Notes: a model not told the origin generated them from the letters alone. A stretch of 64,000 nucleotides of DNA from Mycolicibacterium sp. (GCA_020637165.1 JACJWN010000008.1:186001-250000), one strand, 5' to 3'; counted from the first letter of the stretch, positions 8,183 to 16,677 are shown. Made by a program: numbers and translations.

Positions 8183-8653
8183 TCAGGACGGTCCGGGTTC
8201 GCCCAGCCGGGCCAGCACCCGGTCGACAACGGCGGTCATCGTTTCGAGTTCCTCAGGCGTGAGGTCGTCGAAGATCAGTCCCCGCACGGTCGCAGCGTGA
8301 CCGGGCGCGGCCTGTTCGATCGCCGAACGTCCCCGCTCGGTGAGCACGACCCAGGCGCCGCGGCCGTCGTCGTGGCACTCGGTGCGCTCCACCAAGCCGC
8401 GGCCGGCCATCCGGGTCACGTGGTGGGACAACCGGCTGCGCTCCCAATTCATCTCCCGTGCCAGATCGGTCACGCGCACCCGCTCCTCGGGTGCGTCGGT
8501 GAGATGGACCAGGACTTCGTAGTCCGGCAGCGAGATGCCGGCCTCGGACTGCAGTTCCCGATGCAGGACACCGGGCAGCAGCGCGTTCAGGCGCAGCCAA
8601 TGCCGCCACAGGCGCTGGGCATCGGGGGAAAGCCAGGAGGATTCGTCGGCCAT
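8183..8653 (-). CDS. MarR family transcriptional regulator
   Basis: A 156-residue winged-helix protein. The order is a dimerisation helix (WLRLNALLPGVLHREL), the helix-turn-helix VTDLAREMNWERSRLSHHVTRM, and the wing with the conserved D-x-R-G motif (ECHDDGRGAWVVLTERG). The length is normal for the family. It is divergent from yceI and heads a likely two-gene unit with the pirin downstream. Two inverted repeats in the 100-bp divergent region (8685-8697 and 8706-8719) are good candidates for its operators, suggesting it represses both itself and the yceI-pirin unit. The inducer is unknown; family members usually sense phenolics or oxidants. Confidence 0.92.
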   Translation of the reverse strand: MADESSWLSPDAQRLWRHWLRLNALLPGVLHRELQSEAGISLPDYEVLVHLTDAPEERVRVTDLAREMNWERSRLSHHVTRMAGRGLVERTECHDDGRGAWVVLTERGRSAIEQAAPGHAATVRGLIFDDLTPEELETMTAVVDRVLARLGEPGPS

Positions 8654-8675
8654 AGTTCCACTCTAAACCCAGTAG

Positions 8676-8719
8676 TTGACACATCACCAAACTGGTGGCA
8701 CCGTAGGTGACGCGTCACC
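8676..8719. promoter_or_regulatory. Divergent promoter with two candidate MarR operators
   Basis: Between the MarR gene and yceI lie CACCA-AAC-TGGTG (8685-8697) and the perfect 14-bp palindrome GGTGACGCGTCACC (8706-8719). A consensus -35 hexamer TTGACA (8676-8681) directly precedes the first. Overlap of a promoter by paired palindromes is the usual MarR design. Confidence 0.6.
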
Positions 8720-8754
8720 AAAATGCGTGACATGCCACTTCGGAAGGAGCACTG

Positions 8755-9324
8755 ATGTCCACCATCACCGCCACCCCCGCGGCCCTGGCCGACCTGACCG
8801 GCAGCTGGACCATCGACCCCACCCACTCCCGGGTGGGCTTTGTCGCCCGCCATGCGATGGTCACCAAGGTTCGCGGCGCGTTCAACGACTTCGAGGGCCG
8901 CGCCGTCGTTGACGGCGCCGACCTCTCCGGATCCCGGGTGAACCTGTTCATCCAGGCCGCCAGCATCGACACCCGCAACGAGCAGCGCGACGAGCACCTG
9001 CGCAGCAATGACTTCTTCGACATGGAGCAATACCCGCAAATCACCTTCGCGTCGACCTCGGTGACCCAGACCGGCCCTGCGGCGCTGGAGATCACCGGCG
9101 AGCTGACCGTCAAGGGCATCACCCGCGCTGTCAGCGTCCCGTTCGACTTCGAGGGCATGGCCGCCGATCCGTTCGGCAACCAGCGCGCCGGCTTCGAGGG
9201 CGCAGTGACGATCAACCGCAGGGATTACGGCATCACCTGGAACGCCGCGCTGGAAACCGGGGGCGTTCTGGTCAGCGACAAGATCGTCCTGGAGTTCGAG
9301 ATCTCGGCGATCAAGACCGTCTGA
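8755..9324 (+). CDS. yceI: YceI family protein
   Basis: A 189-residue YceI-domain protein, a lipocalin-like beta barrel that binds isoprenoid-type or amide lipids in studied members. It starts MSTITATPAALADLTGSW and shows the family opening WTIDPTHSRVGFVARHAMVTKV and the later SNDFFDMEQYPQITFAS motif. No signal peptide is present, so unlike the E. coli protein it is probably cytoplasmic. A good ribosome site (GGAAGGAG) is 6 bases upstream. It is divergent from the MarR gene and followed, after a strong hairpin, by a pirin gene on the same strand, a combination often seen in MarR-controlled stress operons. Confidence 0.92.
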   Translation: MSTITATPAALADLTGSWTIDPTHSRVGFVARHAMVTKVRGAFNDFEGRAVVDGADLSGSRVNLFIQAASIDTRNEQRDEHLRSNDFFDMEQYPQITFASTSVTQTGPAALEITGELTVKGITRAVSVPFDFEGMAADPFGNQRAGFEGAVTINRRDYGITWNAALETGGVLVSDKIVLEFEISAIKTV

Positions 9325-9333
9325 GCTTCCCAC

Positions 9334-9381
9334 GGCTGGGCCGGAATCCGCCGGTACCGACGCTGCGACACCGGCCCAGCC
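9334..9381 (+). terminator. Hairpin between yceI and pirin genes
   Basis: GGCTGGGCCGG (9334-9344) is perfectly complementary to CCGGCCCAGCC (9371-9381), giving an 11-bp GC-rich stem with a 26-base loop. No T-run follows. It may terminate some transcripts and lower expression of the downstream pirin, or stabilise the yceI mRNA. Confidence 0.55.
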
Positions 9382-9431
9382 CCCGGGCACTACCCATCCA
9401 CCTTCCACCCCGATAGAGGAGGACGACCGTC

Positions 9432-10412
9432 ATGCCCGCTGTGACCGTTGACACCCTGTCCCTGCCGCGGATCAAGGGACCCGCCCCCACCGACACCGAA
9501 CGCCCCGTCCGCTCGATCACCGCCGGACCACGCGGATTCGAGGGCGAGGGCTTCCCCGTCGTGCGGGCCTTCGCCGGCGTGAGTGCCGCCGACCTCGACC
9601 CGTTCATCCACCTGGATCAGATGGGCGAGGTGCAATACGCCCCCGGTGAACCCCGCGGCACCGACTGGCATCCGCACCGCGGCTTCGAAACCGCCACCTA
9701 CATGATCGACGGCCGCTTCGCCCACCAAGACTCCCACGGCGGCGGTGGGCTGATCACCGACGGCGCGACCCAGTGGATGACGGCGGGTTCGGGCATCCTG
9801 CACATCGAAACCCCGCCCGCTGAACTCGTCGAGAGCGGGGGAACGTTCCACGGAATCCAGCTATGGGTCAACCTGCCCCGCACCGAGAAGTTCGTCGAAC
9901 CGGCCTACCAGGGGATCGAGAGCACGGCGGTGACCCTGTTGTCCTCGTCCGACGGGGGCGCACTGCTGCGGTTGATCGCCGGCGAGGTCGACGGCCGCGG
10001 CGGCCCGGGTTCGACCCGCACCCCGATAACCATGGCGCACGCCACCCTGCAACCCGGTGCGCAACTCGACCTTGCATGGCGACGCGACTTCAACGCGCTG
10101 GTGTACGTCCTAGCCGGACGCGGAACCGTCGGGCCGGTTGGCCACCCGATTCACCAGGGCCAACTCGCGGTGCTGGGACCCGGCGACCGCACCACCGTCG
10201 CCGCAAATCGGCACCAGGATTCACCGGACCCGGCAATGGAGGTGCTGCTGATGGGCGGCAAGCCGATCCGGGAGCCCGTCTTCCACTACGGGCCGTTCGT
10301 CATGAACACCAAGGCCGAAGTGATCCGGGCCCTTGAGGACTACCGGTCGGGCAGGTTCGGGGCGATCCCACCGGGAGCCCTCCGACCGCACCGCGTTCGT
10401 CCCCCGAGCTAG
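9432..10412 (+). CDS. Pirin family protein (second copy, divergent)
   Basis: A 326-residue bicupin pirin, clearly different in sequence from the one at 7.1-8.2 kb. The cupin motif is HPHRGFETATYMIDGRFAHQDS followed by MTAGSGILHIETP, and the pirin C-domain has LLMGGKPIREPVFHYGPFVMNT. All three iron-binding His positions of the first cupin are kept. An AGAGGAGG ribosome site precedes the ATG. It is in line with yceI, separated by 107 bp containing a stable hairpin. Two pirins on opposite sides of one MarR gene suggest both are under the same signal. The enzymatic substrate, if any, cannot be read from the sequence. Confidence 0.9.
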   Translation: MPAVTVDTLSLPRIKGPAPTDTERPVRSITAGPRGFEGEGFPVVRAFAGVSAADLDPFIHLDQMGEVQYAPGEPRGTDWHPHRGFETATYMIDGRFAHQDSHGGGGLITDGATQWMTAGSGILHIETPPAELVESGGTFHGIQLWVNLPRTEKFVEPAYQGIESTAVTLLSSSDGGALLRLIAGEVDGRGGPGSTRTPITMAHATLQPGAQLDLAWRRDFNALVYVLAGRGTVGPVGHPIHQGQLAVLGPGDRTTVAANRHQDSPDPAMEVLLMGGKPIREPVFHYGPFVMNTKAEVIRALEDYRSGRFGAIPPGALRPHRVRPPS

Positions 10413-10655
10413 GGGCACGAATTCCGGCGAAAGCGCAGTCGGGGCCGGGAATCACGGCGACCGGCCAGTCGCCCGACCGGGACAACCTTACGGTTCTCGG
10501 AGTCGCCGCAAAAACCGGAAAGCCCGTTCGTCAGGTGTAGCGGGATAGTCAGCAACCCGGAGGCGCGCGACTCTTTCTCCGGCGGTCGGCGCGGCCTTGC
10601 CTGAAGAAAGCGGCCGTGAGCGTCGTGGTTCGCCGCTCCGGAGGGGAGGCCGACC

Positions 10656-10855
10656 ATGACCGCTTTACAACCCGGCACCGCCAACGGCGACCGGGTGCGC
10701 TCGGTGTTCATCCGCGTCTTCAAGCAACGGGATTTCATTGAGGCGCAGGACTTCTGGAGCGACGAGTCTACGAACTACTTCCTGGCCACAGCCGAGACCG
10801 TTTTCGGCCCCACGGCTCTGACCGCCTGGTTCACCGGCTCTTCGAAGCCAAGCGG
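10656..10855 (+). pseudogene. NTF2/SnoaL-like gene truncated by a transposase fragment
   Basis: A strong ribosome site (GGAGGGGAGG) and ATG begin a reading frame whose first about 55 residues (VRSVFIRVFKQRDFIEAQDFW to FGPTALTAWFTG) resemble the start of SnoaL/NTF2-like ester-cyclase proteins. Past about 10850 the frame runs into DNA that, on the other strand, encodes the end of an ISL3 transposase, so the original C-terminal half is gone. The remaining open frame to 10928 is a fusion tail without meaning. The fragment marks the left boundary of a mobile-element insertion. Confidence 0.55.
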
Positions 10856-11097
10856 GCAGCTGCGCGGTGGTGAATCTGGCGCTGGCCCGCTGGGTGCGGG
10901 TGCGGTGCAAGCGTATCCGGCGGCGTGAGTTCTCGGTGTCGCGGAAGCCGCAGGCGACGCGTCTGACCTGTTTGACCAGCCTGTTGAGACCTCCGGTGCG
11001 GGCGTTGCTCAGGGCGATGTGCAGGAACGCCAGGATCGCCCGCCAGGTCTCGATCGTGGTGGCCAGCCGGTGCAGTTCGGGGATGTTGGTCTCGACG
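10856..11097 (-). pseudogene. ISL3-family transposase, C-terminal fragment
   Basis: Translating the minus strand from about 11097 down gives VETNIPELHRLATTIETW and then ALSNARTGGLNRLVKQVRRV-ACGFRDTENSRRRI-RLHRT, which is the C-terminal signature of ISL3 transposases (the NARTEG-x-N-x-x-x-K block and the C-terminal GFRNxxN-x-RRI). No N-terminal part, no inverted repeats and no second copy are present. It is the debris of an old insertion that truncated the SnoaL-like gene on one side and possibly an antitoxin gene on the other. Confidence 0.75.
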
Positions 11098-11163
11098 TAA
11101 CCTCCAACGACTGCTGCTGTGGCGGCGGTTGGGGGGAGTCAATCAGCTTCGGCCGAGGTCAGT

Positions 11164-11235
11164 ATGAGCGCGAGTGTCGACCAGGCCTTCGTTGACGCCG
11201 TTCATCAGTTCAATGGCAAAGAATTTGTTCGGTAG
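11164..11235 (+). pseudogene. Possible antitoxin remnant upstream of mazF
   Basis: A 23-codon frame (beginning MSASVDQAFVDAVHQFNG) ends in TAG whose last base starts the GTG of the mazF frame (TAGTG). Such one-base stop-start overlap is typical of toxin-antitoxin operons. The N-terminal DNA-binding part of an antitoxin is absent because the upstream DNA is ISL3 debris. Assignment as antitoxin rests on position only. Confidence 0.35.
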
Positions 11236-11564
11236 TGGGGCGCGGCGAAATCCGGACCACCTCGGCCAACCAAAGTTACGCGGGCAAGCCACGCCCGGTT
11301 CTCATCATCCAAAATGACCGACTCGACGCCGATGAATCAACAATCCTCTGTCCGCTGAACGCTGACAGCGCCGATGTCCCGTTGCGTCGAATCACATTGC
11401 AGCCCTGCAGAACCAATGGACCAATTGCTCCGAGCAGCATCGTGATCGATAAGATCACCACGACCCACAAGTCGAAGCTAGGGAAACGCATCGGCTAGGT
11501 ATCGACGACTGAGATGCTGCAGCTGGAGCGCGGGCTACTGGTCCTCCTCGGCAGGACCGGCTGA
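11235..11564 (+). pseudogene. mazF: MazF/PemK-type toxin gene interrupted by an in-frame amber codon
   Basis: The first 87 codons encode the MazF/PemK core: MGRGEI at the start, AGKPRPVLIIQND (beta hairpin), the TILCPLN strand and IVIDKITTTHKSKLGKRIG. A TAG at 11496-11498 then stops the frame, but the same frame continues after it as VSTTEMLQLERGLLVLLG, which is just the family's missing C-terminal helix, and ends at 11562-11564. The gene is thus a full-length mazF with one nonsense mutation. The catalytic core is intact, so a shortened toxin might still be made, but family members normally need the last helix. It has lost its antitoxin partner, consistent with selection for inactivation. Confidence 0.75.
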
Positions 11565-11629
11565 CCAGCACAGTGTGTGGGCCGTCCCGCGCGATCGGAA
11601 TTTGTCAAGGTGTTTGAGTCCAGCGGGTG

Positions 11630-12643
11630 TTAAGCAGCTGTCGTCTGGTCCTCCGATTCTGGTGGTTTGGGCGGGTTGATGGCGGCTGTTGCGGGTAGGT
11701 CGATGATCTTGGGGGCGCTGTCACGGCTGAAGCGGTCGCGGTGACATGCTCGGGCCTCGGCAAGCACCTGTCGCCGCTGGGTGTCCTTCTCCTCGGCCAG
11801 GCCGTAGAACACATCGGCGGGGGTGTGTAGACCGATCCCGCTGTGCCGATGCTCGTGGTTATACCAGGCGACGAATTCATCCATGAAATCTCGTGCGTGG
11901 TGGATGGATGCGAAGCGTTCCGGGAAGGCCGGGGCGTACTTGAGGGTCTTGAACCAGGACTCGCTGTAGGGGTTGTCGTTGGAGACCTTGGGCCGCGAGT
12001 GCGACCGGGTGACGCCAAGATCGGAGAGCAGTCCGGCGACGGTGTTGCTGGTCATCGAGGTTCCCCGGTCGGCGTGCACGACATGCGGGATGCCGTAGGT
12101 GCCGAAGATCTGCTCCATCATCTCGGTGGCCAGCACCCCGCATTCGCGGGCGTGCACGTGCACCCCGACGATGTAGCGCGAGAAGATGTCGATCATCACG
12201 TAGGCGTCGTAGTAGATCCCCTTGGCCGGGCCGGGGAGTTTGGTGATGTCCCAGGAGTACACCTGCCGCGGGGCGGTGGCCACCAGCTCCGGGCAGACCG
12301 CCTTGCGGTGCCGGGCCAGCCGGCGACGCTCCTTGACCTGCTTGTTCGCCGTCAGGATGCGATACATCGTCGACACCGAACACAGGTAGGTGCCCTCATC
12401 GAGCAGCGTGGCCCACACCTGCAGCGGCGCGCAGTCAACGAAGCGGGCGCTGTTGAGCTCATCGAGAACCCGGGCGCACTCGGCGGCGGTGAGCTTGTTG
12501 ACCGGCACCGTCACCGCCGCGGTGCATTCACTGGGCTTGCGTGCTGAACGACGCAACGCCGTCGAGCGGTTCATGCCGGTCAACTCCGCCGCCGCCCGGG
12601 TGGGAATCCCCTGTGCCCGCAACGCCTTCCAGGCGTCCATCAA
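11630..12643 (-). CDS. IS3-family transposase OrfB (DDE integrase-type)
   Basis: A 337-residue transposase subunit carrying the retroviral-integrase-like core. The catalytic triad is complete: Asp132 in WDITKL, Asp192 in HADRGTSM and Glu228 in NPYSESWFKTLKY, with the 35-residue D-E spacing of the family. An N-terminal helix-turn-helix-like segment (TRAAAELTGMNRSTALRRS) precedes it. The start TTG at 12643 overlaps the TGA of orfA (TTGATG), with an ATG immediately after. OrfB lies in the -1 frame relative to orfA, so an OrfAB fusion by frameshifting is possible, as in other IS3 elements. No stop or frameshift is visible, so the element looks active. Confidence 0.92.
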   Translation of the reverse strand: MMDAWKALRAQGIPTRAAAELTGMNRSTALRRSARKPSECTAAVTVPVNKLTAAECARVLDELNSARFVDCAPLQVWATLLDEGTYLCSVSTMYRILTANKQVKERRRLARHRKAVCPELVATAPRQVYSWDITKLPGPAKGIYYDAYVMIDIFSRYIVGVHVHARECGVLATEMMEQIFGTYGIPHVVHADRGTSMTSNTVAGLLSDLGVTRSHSRPKVSNDNPYSESWFKTLKYAPAFPERFASIHHARDFMDEFVAWYNHEHRHSGIGLHTPADVFYGLAEEKDTQRRQVLAEARACHRDRFSRDSAPKIIDLPATAAINPPKPPESEDQTTAA

Positions 12644-13074
12644 CGCCGTCTCGGCGTGCTCGGCGGCTCCGCGCTCTCGGAGAGACTCTCCAAGAGCGCG
12701 TGTGCTTTTCCCATGATCTCCAAAGCGGCCTCGGTGCTGGTCAACCGCTTATTCAACCGGGCGTTCTCCCGCTTGAGGCGGGCGATCTCAGCCTGCTCGG
12801 CGGTCAGCTTGCCGACCTTGGCCCCGGCCGGCTTACCCTGCAGAACCCCGGCATCGCGTTGCTTGCGCCACTCGCAGATCAGCGAGGAATACAAGCCCTC
12901 ACGCCGCAAATAGGCCCCACCCCTGTTGGTCTCGCAGGCCTGCTCGTAGGCCGCCAGATGCGCCAGCTTCTCAGCCGGACTGAACGTACGCCGCCGCTGC
13001 GGCCCTTCCGAACGGGGACGTGGTGAACCCATCTGCCCATTTTCCCCAGCTGAAGCCAGGCTGGAAATCGTCAT
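12640..13074 (-). CDS. IS3-family transposase OrfA (HTH subunit)
   Basis: A 144-residue protein with a helix-turn-helix (RTFSPAEKLAHLAAYEQACE to YLRREGLYSSLICEWRKQRDAG) and a leucine-zipper-like coiled coil (LTAEQAEIARLKRENARLNKRL) for multimerisation, the standard OrfA layout. It binds the terminal inverted repeats. An in-frame ATG at residue 15 is an alternative start. Its end overlaps OrfB by three bases. Confidence 0.9.
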   Translation of the reverse strand: MTISSLASAGENGQMGSPRPRSEGPQRRRTFSPAEKLAHLAAYEQACETNRGGAYLRREGLYSSLICEWRKQRDAGVLQGKPAGAKVGKLTAEQAEIARLKRENARLNKRLTSTEAALEIMGKAHALLESLSESAEPPSTPRRR

Positions 13075-13144
13075 CGTTGCGTTGATCCGTATCTCGCCCT
13101 GCAGGCGGGTTGCTATGAACCACTGGACTCAACTCACCCTGACA

Positions 13145-13414
13145 CGCAGGGGATCGCTGCCAGAGCATCTGAGCGCCTTATCCGGATGAGGTGAGCCCAA
13201 ACCTTCCGCGGACAACGGCACCGCACGGTTCACTACCGCGACGCTGCTCCTTTCGCCCGCAATCACTGCATGGGTTGCCGACGGCAACTCCGCGACGAAA
13301 CGCTCGCCGAGATCCACGAAGCAGCAACCACGGGCAGCGGTGGATGAAGTAACGCCAGTGTTCTGCTGACTGCCGCATTGCTGTCACGCGAAAATTGCTG
13401 CCACGATGGTGCCC
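13145..13414. other. Flank between IS and VOC gene
   Basis: A 62-codon minus-strand frame (13129-13317) runs into the IS end and resembles nothing known. The stretch may be what is left of the gene hit by the insertion. Confidence 0.25.
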
Positions 13415-13984
13415 ATGTCTACTCTCACGTGGTTGGGCGTACCCGGTGATGAGCGGGCATGGATGGCGCTCGGGTTCGTTGTCGACGGTGGGGGAATCAC
13501 CGTCGGTCGGGTTCGCTGCAGCATCGGCGGCAGCGGCTGGGGATTCGACGCAATCCATTCGGATCCATCCGCTCTCGGCGTGCGAACCATCACATGTCCC
13601 CCGGCCGTTCCGACCACGCAACCCTGTGGGGTTACCGCCGCCGACCACATCGTCTACGCAGTGCCGAATCTGGACTCAGCGGTCGAGACACTCAACGAGG
13701 TGCTGGGCACAGCACCGCGCAGGCGCTTTCACCCACGAGGCCCACAGGGCCCGGAGATGGCTTTCTACCGTGTCGGCGAGGCCTTCATCGAGGTCGTCGC
13801 GACTGGTCGGGAACCCGCACTCATCGGGTTGGCGCTGAAGACGCCGGATCTGGACGCCACGGTGGCGCAGATCCGCCTCTGCGGTGGACCGGTATCCGAC
13901 CCCAAGCCTGCCGTGCAGGGCGGGCGGATCGCATCGGTCTGGAGTGAGCATCTCAACTGGGGCCTGGCGGTTATGGGAACCTAA
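13415..13984 (+). CDS. VOC (glyoxalase-like) domain protein
   Basis: A 189-residue protein. The second half begins AADHIVYAVPNLDSAVETLNEVLGTAP, the hallmark of a glyoxalase-I-like VOC module, and continues with EMAFYRVGEAFIEVVATG, whose His and Glu could be two of the metal ligands. The first half (LTWLGVPGDERAWMALGFVVDG) looks like a degenerate partner module. The ATG at 13415 is preferred over a GTG three codons earlier. No neighbours point to a substrate; VOC enzymes include dioxygenases, epimerases and antibiotic-binding proteins. It is the first intact host gene right of the IS element. Confidence 0.75.
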   Translation: MSTLTWLGVPGDERAWMALGFVVDGGGITVGRVRCSIGGSGWGFDAIHSDPSALGVRTITCPPAVPTTQPCGVTAADHIVYAVPNLDSAVETLNEVLGTAPRRRFHPRGPQGPEMAFYRVGEAFIEVVATGREPALIGLALKTPDLDATVAQIRLCGGPVSDPKPAVQGGRIASVWSEHLNWGLAVMGT

Positions 13985-14188
13985 CGCGATCATCAGGTGG
14001 CCCTGATCGGCGAGACCTCGAATTCCAGGACGGTCTACTCCCCGACGAGAACAGCGCTCCTCCCTGGCCGGTGATACCCGACAGACCCCGTGGCCGCGTG
14101 GCCGCGTCTCGGTCGGCGCGCAAACCTTTTCTGTCGGTGACGCCGGGTACAGATATTGGCAACACAGAACGCAACAGATGGGGGAGTC

Positions 14189-15172
14189 ATGACGGGCGCA
14201 ACGTCGGTGAGGATTGTCAGGGACCGGCTGGTGATGGGTCCGCTGACGGTGGAGTTCCAGCGAACGCTGCGCATCCCGGAGGCCGGGTTGCATCCGTTGC
14301 CGCCGGGTCTGGGGCCGTTCCCTTTGCGGCGGGTGGAGGACTATCCCGATACGGCACCAGGGGACTGGCTGGCCCGCGGCGGGGTGATGCTGCCGATTTA
14401 CCAGCGTGAGGCGATGTGGCTGTCCTTCGACGCTGCTGAGCCCACTGCGTTGCAGGTCGGGGTGGGCAAGGTGTGCGCGGTGAGTGGACTGCCGTGGATC
14501 GAGCACCTGGTCAAGGATCCGCAGAATTATGTTGTGCTGCCGGATCAGCCATGGCTGGACGGGATCAACGCCGGCGATGGTTTCATCCGCCAGTTCGTCG
14601 CCGTACCACTGGGTTCAGGGGCCACCGTCGAAGCGCAGGTGACCGGGCAGGAGACCCATGGCGGGGTGCAATTGCGGGCCGTGGGCCTGACCGTACAGGC
14701 GCTTGCGGCATGGCGCGCCGCACAGCGGATACGACCAGAGGTCTGCTTGAGTTCGGCCCCGATGCCGTGCCCGGAAGCGGCCGGTTCGGCGGACATGGGA
14801 CTCGGTGCCGGGGGGCGGATGCGCCAGGAGGTGTACACCGACGTTCGCCCGCTCGCCGACTACGACGGGGACGGTGCTCAGCGGGTGTTCGTGCACTTGT
14901 GCTCAGCCGCGCAGTGGACGGCCATCACCGGGGAGGTCCCCCCTCCGACTCCGGTCGACCGCGACGCCTACGTCAGCGCCGGCCTGCCATGGTTCGACTA
15001 TTACGACGCCGATGCCCAGGACCTGGCGCCTTCGCAGATCCTGGCGAAGGTCAAGACCGTCGGCGAAAAGTTCGGTGGCGGCGAGGATGAACCGTTCGTG
15101 CCGGTCGATCCGAAGACGGTGATCACACTGGGTGATGCCGGCTCTGACGCGATCACCGACGGAAAGTGGTGA
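14189..15172 (+). CDS. Conserved hypothetical protein, about 327 residues
   Basis: I do not recognise the family. The ATG at 14189 has a GGGGGAG ribosome site four bases upstream; the frame is open 11 codons further. There is no signal peptide or membrane segment. Features are a Trp/Tyr/Asp-rich composition, a repeated beta-strand-like pattern in the first half (LVMGPLTVEFQRTLRIPEAG), and a C-terminal segment with WFDYYDADAQDL and VDPKTVITLG. It looks like a well-behaved intact globular protein. Neither neighbour is on the same strand close enough to form an operon. Confidence 0.6.
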   Translation: MTGATSVRIVRDRLVMGPLTVEFQRTLRIPEAGLHPLPPGLGPFPLRRVEDYPDTAPGDWLARGGVMLPIYQREAMWLSFDAAEPTALQVGVGKVCAVSGLPWIEHLVKDPQNYVVLPDQPWLDGINAGDGFIRQFVAVPLGSGATVEAQVTGQETHGGVQLRAVGLTVQALAAWRAAQRIRPEVCLSSAPMPCPEAAGSADMGLGAGGRMRQEVYTDVRPLADYDGDGAQRVFVHLCSAAQWTAITGEVPPPTPVDRDAYVSAGLPWFDYYDADAQDLAPSQILAKVKTVGEKFGGGEDEPFVPVDPKTVITLGDAGSDAITDGKW

Positions 15173-15227
15173 CTCGCGGGTCGCCCGGGTTCGCGATTCC
15201 TTCGGCGGCGCAATCGGCGAGTCCCGG

Positions 15228-15856
15228 TCAAGGAAACAGCCTGCGCATGACGCGTCCGAACGTGCGCTGCGGCAAAGCGGCCTTCATCCGCGGTACCCAC
15301 TTGTCCTGGGCGCCGAGCGTGCGGGTCAGCGGAGGCGCCTCGTCGGCGATGAGGCGCTCGACGGCAGCCGCGACGTCGCTGGGCCTCACGCGGCTCTTCG
15401 CCCCTCCTCGGGCATCTGACGAACAATGGCTCTGCGCCTGACTTCGTAGACACTCTCGGGCGCTCTCACCTCGCGGATCGATGTATCGAGCGTGTCTGTT
15501 GCAACTGCACCCGGCACGATCACGGAAACGTAGATCTTGTGCTGTATCAGCTCAAGGCGCAACGACTCGCTGAAACCTTCCAGCTCGAACTTGCTCGCGG
15601 CATAGGCACTATTCATCGGTAATCCGCGCCGGCCACCTAGGGAGCTGACGTTGATGATGCGCCCGCCGCCCTGTGCACGCATGCTCGGTACCACGGCCTT
15701 CACCATGCGCACTGCGCCCATGAAGTTGGTGTCGCATTGTTCTTGGAATTCCTCCCAGGAGGTTTCTTCAAGTGCACCGTAGAGGTCGAAACCGGCGTTA
15801 TTGACGAGCGCGTCGATGCGGCCTGCTCGCATGTGTTGAAGGGGAACGGGTTCCAC
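15228..15856 (-). pseudogene. Short-chain dehydrogenase/reductase, N-truncated and frameshifted
   Basis: From 15856 the minus strand encodes the middle of a classical SDR: DALVNNAGFD, then INVSSLGG and YAASKFELEG with the catalytic Ser and Tyr-x-x-x-Lys. The N-terminal Rossmann part with the TGxxxGIG cofactor loop is absent upstream. The frame stops early at about 15386, but the expected C-terminus (SRVRPSDVAAAVERLIADE through to RVMRRLFP and a stop at 15228) continues in the neighbouring frame, so a one-base indel near 15400 has also occurred. Two independent lesions make this a dead gene. Confidence 0.8.
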
Positions 15857-16131
15857 GGAGGCCCCTCAGCAGTGTTGCCAGCGTGAACATAAGTCCAGCG
15901 CCTATGTTATTGATGTCAATATAGTCCGGCGGTGTCGGCTGTTCCGCCCAGTCAACCGTGAGCCCGTCGGCGCAATGACTACCGCGCAACGCCGCTTGTT
16001 CGCTCCGATCGAGAAGGCGACGCAGACCGGACTCATCGAGGAAGTCACCGTGATGCCGCCTGCCCTCGTGGGCACTCTCGCCGACAAATGGGGGAAGCCT
16101 GGCTTGTGCAGAACCTTGTTAGCCTTTTCGG
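15857..16131. other. Unassigned spacer
   Basis: A 58-codon plus-strand frame (15975-16151, MTTAQRRLFAPIEKATQTGL) is open, resembles nothing I know and overlaps the next gene's start; it is probably a remnant. Confidence 0.2.
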
Positions 16132-16572
16132 GTGCCGCGAAAACTCAATGATGAAGAAGTTGAGGCGTATCTCGATAGTCGCCCATGCTGGGCGATACTG
16201 AGCACCATCGACAAGGACGGTTTCCCGCATACGGTGCCCCTGGGGTACTTCCGCCTCGGCCGCGACATCGTCATGGGCGTGCGTGACGGGACGCGCAAAG
16301 TCGCCAACGTCGAAGGCAACCCGAACGTGAGTGTCCTGCTCGAGGACGGTTCGAGCATGGCGGATATCCGGGGAGTGATGTTCCAGGGTCGCGCCCGCAT
16401 CGTTCGCGAACCAAGCGAAGCACTTGAGCTTGCGAAGGAGGGCGCCCGGGCGCGAGGCGTGCCAGAGTCCGAATGGCCCACCGCGCCTCGACCGGGCACC
16501 GCATACATCCGCGTGACACCCGTCAGAACACTGTCCTGGGACTACGGAAGTTCGACCTCAGACCAGGCATAG
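16132..16572 (+). CDS. PPOX-class flavin/F420-binding split-barrel protein
   Basis: A 146-residue pyridoxamine-5'-phosphate-oxidase-like protein. The opening (VEAYLDSRPCWAILSTIDKDG, FPHTVPLGYF) is the typical first strand pair of the split barrel, followed by KVANVEGNPNVSVLLEDG and a return strand GVMFQGRARIV. In mycobacteria such small proteins often use F420 or FMN to reduce or detoxify quinones and nitro compounds. The start is a GTG at 16132 with no strong ribosome site. It is isolated from neighbours by strand and distance; no substrate can be assigned. Confidence 0.8.
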   Translation: MPRKLNDEEVEAYLDSRPCWAILSTIDKDGFPHTVPLGYFRLGRDIVMGVRDGTRKVANVEGNPNVSVLLEDGSSMADIRGVMFQGRARIVREPSEALELAKEGARARGVPESEWPTAPRPGTAYIRVTPVRTLSWDYGSSTSDQA

Positions 16573-16677
16573 CGCCACCTTGACAGCGGCGCCCGGGCGG
16601 GCCGGAATGTCGGCTCACGCGGGTGCCCGTCAGAGCGCCCCCTCAGCGGGGGACGGATACGCCGTGCGGCGTCGGCA

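Larger units (their letters stand above)
11603..13144 (-). mobile_element. IS3-family insertion sequence (complete)
   Basis: The element of about 1.54 kb holds orfA and orfB on the minus strand. Its ends form imperfect inverted repeats starting TGTCA: left end TGTCAAGGTGTTTGAGTCC at 11603, right end (complement) TGTCAGGGTGAGTTGAGTCC ending at 13144, sharing the inner TTGAGTCCAG block. The TG...CA tips are standard for IS3 elements. The flanking bases (GGAATT left, CGCAGG right) show no 3-4 bp direct repeat, so the target duplication has been lost or the ends have recombined. It sits among broken genes. Confidence 0.85.

Noticed and set aside
11598-13148. Target-site duplication around the IS3 element
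   Set aside because: Flanks GGAATT and CGCAGG share no direct repeat.
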